Assembly (NCBI GenBank): GCA_021648185.1
Contig: JAKITH010000071.1
Span: 1-6,311 of the forward strand
DNA length: 6,311 bases
Reading direction: 5' to 3'
Source: Thiomicrorhabdus sp.
GTDB taxonomy: Bacteria; Pseudomonadota; Gammaproteobacteria; Thiomicrospirales; Thiomicrospiraceae
Numbering within the stretch: the first letter of the stretch is position 1; every line of letters starts with the position of its first letter. The notes beneath the pieces were generated by a model. That model saw only the letters and a program-made list of their open reading frames with translations. It ran no database searches and was not told where the DNA came from. Shown one piece after another: positions 5,443 to 6,311 of the stretch. A program made the translations under genes and the position numbers.

Positions 5443-6311
5443 ACGCTGTACGCTTATTTCACTTAGAATTTGAACCAAAGAAGACCACGGTATCCCGTGT
5501 TTTTCAACCCATTGGTTGGCTGATTTTAAGCAGTTTCAGTGTTCAAGCCATCGCCGCAGAGCCTTCTATTAGTCGTGTACAGCAATGTTTGCCCAACCTC
5601 ATTGCGCCCTTGCAACTTGCTCCAAAAGCCTTTAGCAAAAAAAGCCAACCACTGGCGGTGGATTTAAACGCCTCGGCCAAACACTTAGAGGCGGATCAAC
5701 TTTCACAACCCTCACCTAACCGCTACCTATTTACCGGAAATGCCAAATTTACCCAACCCAACTTAGTGGTGTTAAGCGATCGCATGTTGTTTGATCAAGG
5801 CTTACAGCAAGCTGAATTTCAAGGGCATGTTGAGGTGCATCAACCTGAGATTTTATTGCTTGCCAATCAAGTTGAGATGGATGAGCAAGCACAAACCTCT
5901 CTATTAACCGATGCGCAGTATCAAATTTTACCCAGCCGCATGCATGGCCAAGCCAGTCAAATTCAACTGAACCAACAAACCGAAACGGCTCAACTGAACC
6001 GTGCCACCTTAAGCGCGTGCAAACAACAACCCGATCAATCTTTAACATGGCAGCTTAAGTTTAAAGAGGTAGAGATCAACCAGCAGACTGAGATGGTTGA
6101 AGCCAGCAGTGCTTCTCTTTGGATTAAAGGCGTTCCGGTTCTGTACACGCCTTACTTTGCTTACAGTTTGGCAGACCGTGCCAGTGGATTTTTGTTTGCT
6201 GAATTGGGGACAATAAAATCCGTTACACAAAAAGATCACCTGCAATTTATAAAAATCCCCTACTTTTTTAATCTTGCCCCCAATATGGACAACACCTTAA
6301 CGGTAATTCCC
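5436..6311 (+). CDS. lptD: LPS-assembly protein LptD, N-terminal part (3' end outside the window)
   Basis: LptD is the outer-membrane barrel that, with the lipoprotein LptE plugged inside, inserts lipopolysaccharide into the outer leaflet. The frame stays open from the ATG to the window edge: 292 codons of an expected 750 or more. Residues about 26-40 are the hydrophobic core of a signal peptide with a likely cut at AIA/AEP after A40. Residues about 75-210 are the periplasmic beta-jellyroll (OstA-like) that receives LPS from the LptA bridge. The barrel begins with LWIKGVPVLYTPYFAY (228-243) and ASGFLF (249-254), both LptD hallmarks. C51 and C195 match E. coli C31 and C173, which pair with C-terminal cysteines during maturation. 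The start is uncertain: an in-frame ATG at 5421 follows a stop at 5415-5417, and neither ATG has a visible ribosome binding site. The n-region of the signal peptide is unusually long either way. In E. coli and Pseudomonas surA usually follows. Confidence 0.93.
   Translation, partial: MSNAVRLFHLEFEPKKTTVSRVFQPIGWLILSSFSVQAIAAEPSISRVQQCLPNLIAPLQLAPKAFSKKSQPLAVDLNASAKHLEADQLSQPSPNRYLFTGNAKFTQPNLVVLSDRMLFDQGLQQAEFQGHVEVHQPEILLLANQVEMDEQAQTSLLTDAQYQILPSRMHGQASQIQLNQQTETAQLNRATLSACKQQPDQSLTWQLKFKEVEINQQTEMVEASSASLWIKGVPVLYTPYFAYSLADRASGFLFAELGTIKSVTQKDHLQFIKIPYFFNLAPNMDNTLTVIP

Noticed and set aside
5749..6048. A 99-codon open frame on the - strand
   Set aside because: It is antisense to lptD, whose frame is continuous and carries clear family motifs through this whole stretch.

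Overview
The window looks like chromosome of a moderately AT-rich, Gram-negative gammaproteobacterium. The evidence is an LptD N-terminus with the two conserved disulfide cysteines, a divergent amgK-murU pair next to it (the arrangement known from Pseudomonas and relatives), and a PEP-CTERM protein, a type common in aquatic or sediment bacteria that make exopolysaccharide. A sulfur-oxidising or methylotrophic marine gammaproteobacterium of the Thiomicrospira/Piscirickettsiaceae kind would fit. That placement is an impression from protein flavour and is not demonstrated.

Layout, left to right. (1) Bases 1-1516, + strand: the 3' part of a soluble chemoreceptor with tandem PAS domains; its start lies outside the window. 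(2) Bases 1517-1608: a short gap with two stem-loops. The second has a U-run and lies only about 20 bases before the next gene. (3) Bases 1609-2289, +: a secreted PEP-CTERM protein of 226 residues with a probable galactose-binding-like beta-sandwich, followed by a clear intrinsic terminator. (4) Bases 2427-3287, +: a nine-helix transporter of the bile acid:sodium symporter (BASS) family with its own promoter. It ends in a stem-loop that can terminate transcription in both directions. (5) Bases 5378-3311, - strand: amgK, murU and a small HicA-like gene. amgK and murU overlap by four bases, and the HicA-like gene follows 59 bases later with its own -10 box. (6) Bases 5436-6311, +: the N-terminal 292 codons of lptD, which runs off the right edge.

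How they work together. AmgK and MurU make UDP-MurNAc from recycled MurNAc (MurNAc to MurNAc-1-phosphate to UDP-MurNAc) and so bypass de novo synthesis and the fosfomycin target MurA. LptD places lipopolysaccharide in the outer leaflet of the outer membrane. The right half is therefore a cell-envelope locus with a very compact divergent control region, in which the likely -35 box of amgK covers the lptD start codon. The chemoreceptor, PEP-CTERM protein and transporter on the left look like independent single-gene units separated by terminators.

I found no tRNA, rRNA, CRISPR array, insertion sequence or phage gene. No stretch longer than about 140 bases lacks a gene. I do not see a clearly new multi-gene system. 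The points most worth a second look are the orphan HicA-like gene behind murU, the stem-loop in the PEP-CTERM leader, the overlapping amgK/lptD control region, and homopolymer runs of eight and nine bases inside murU and amgK.
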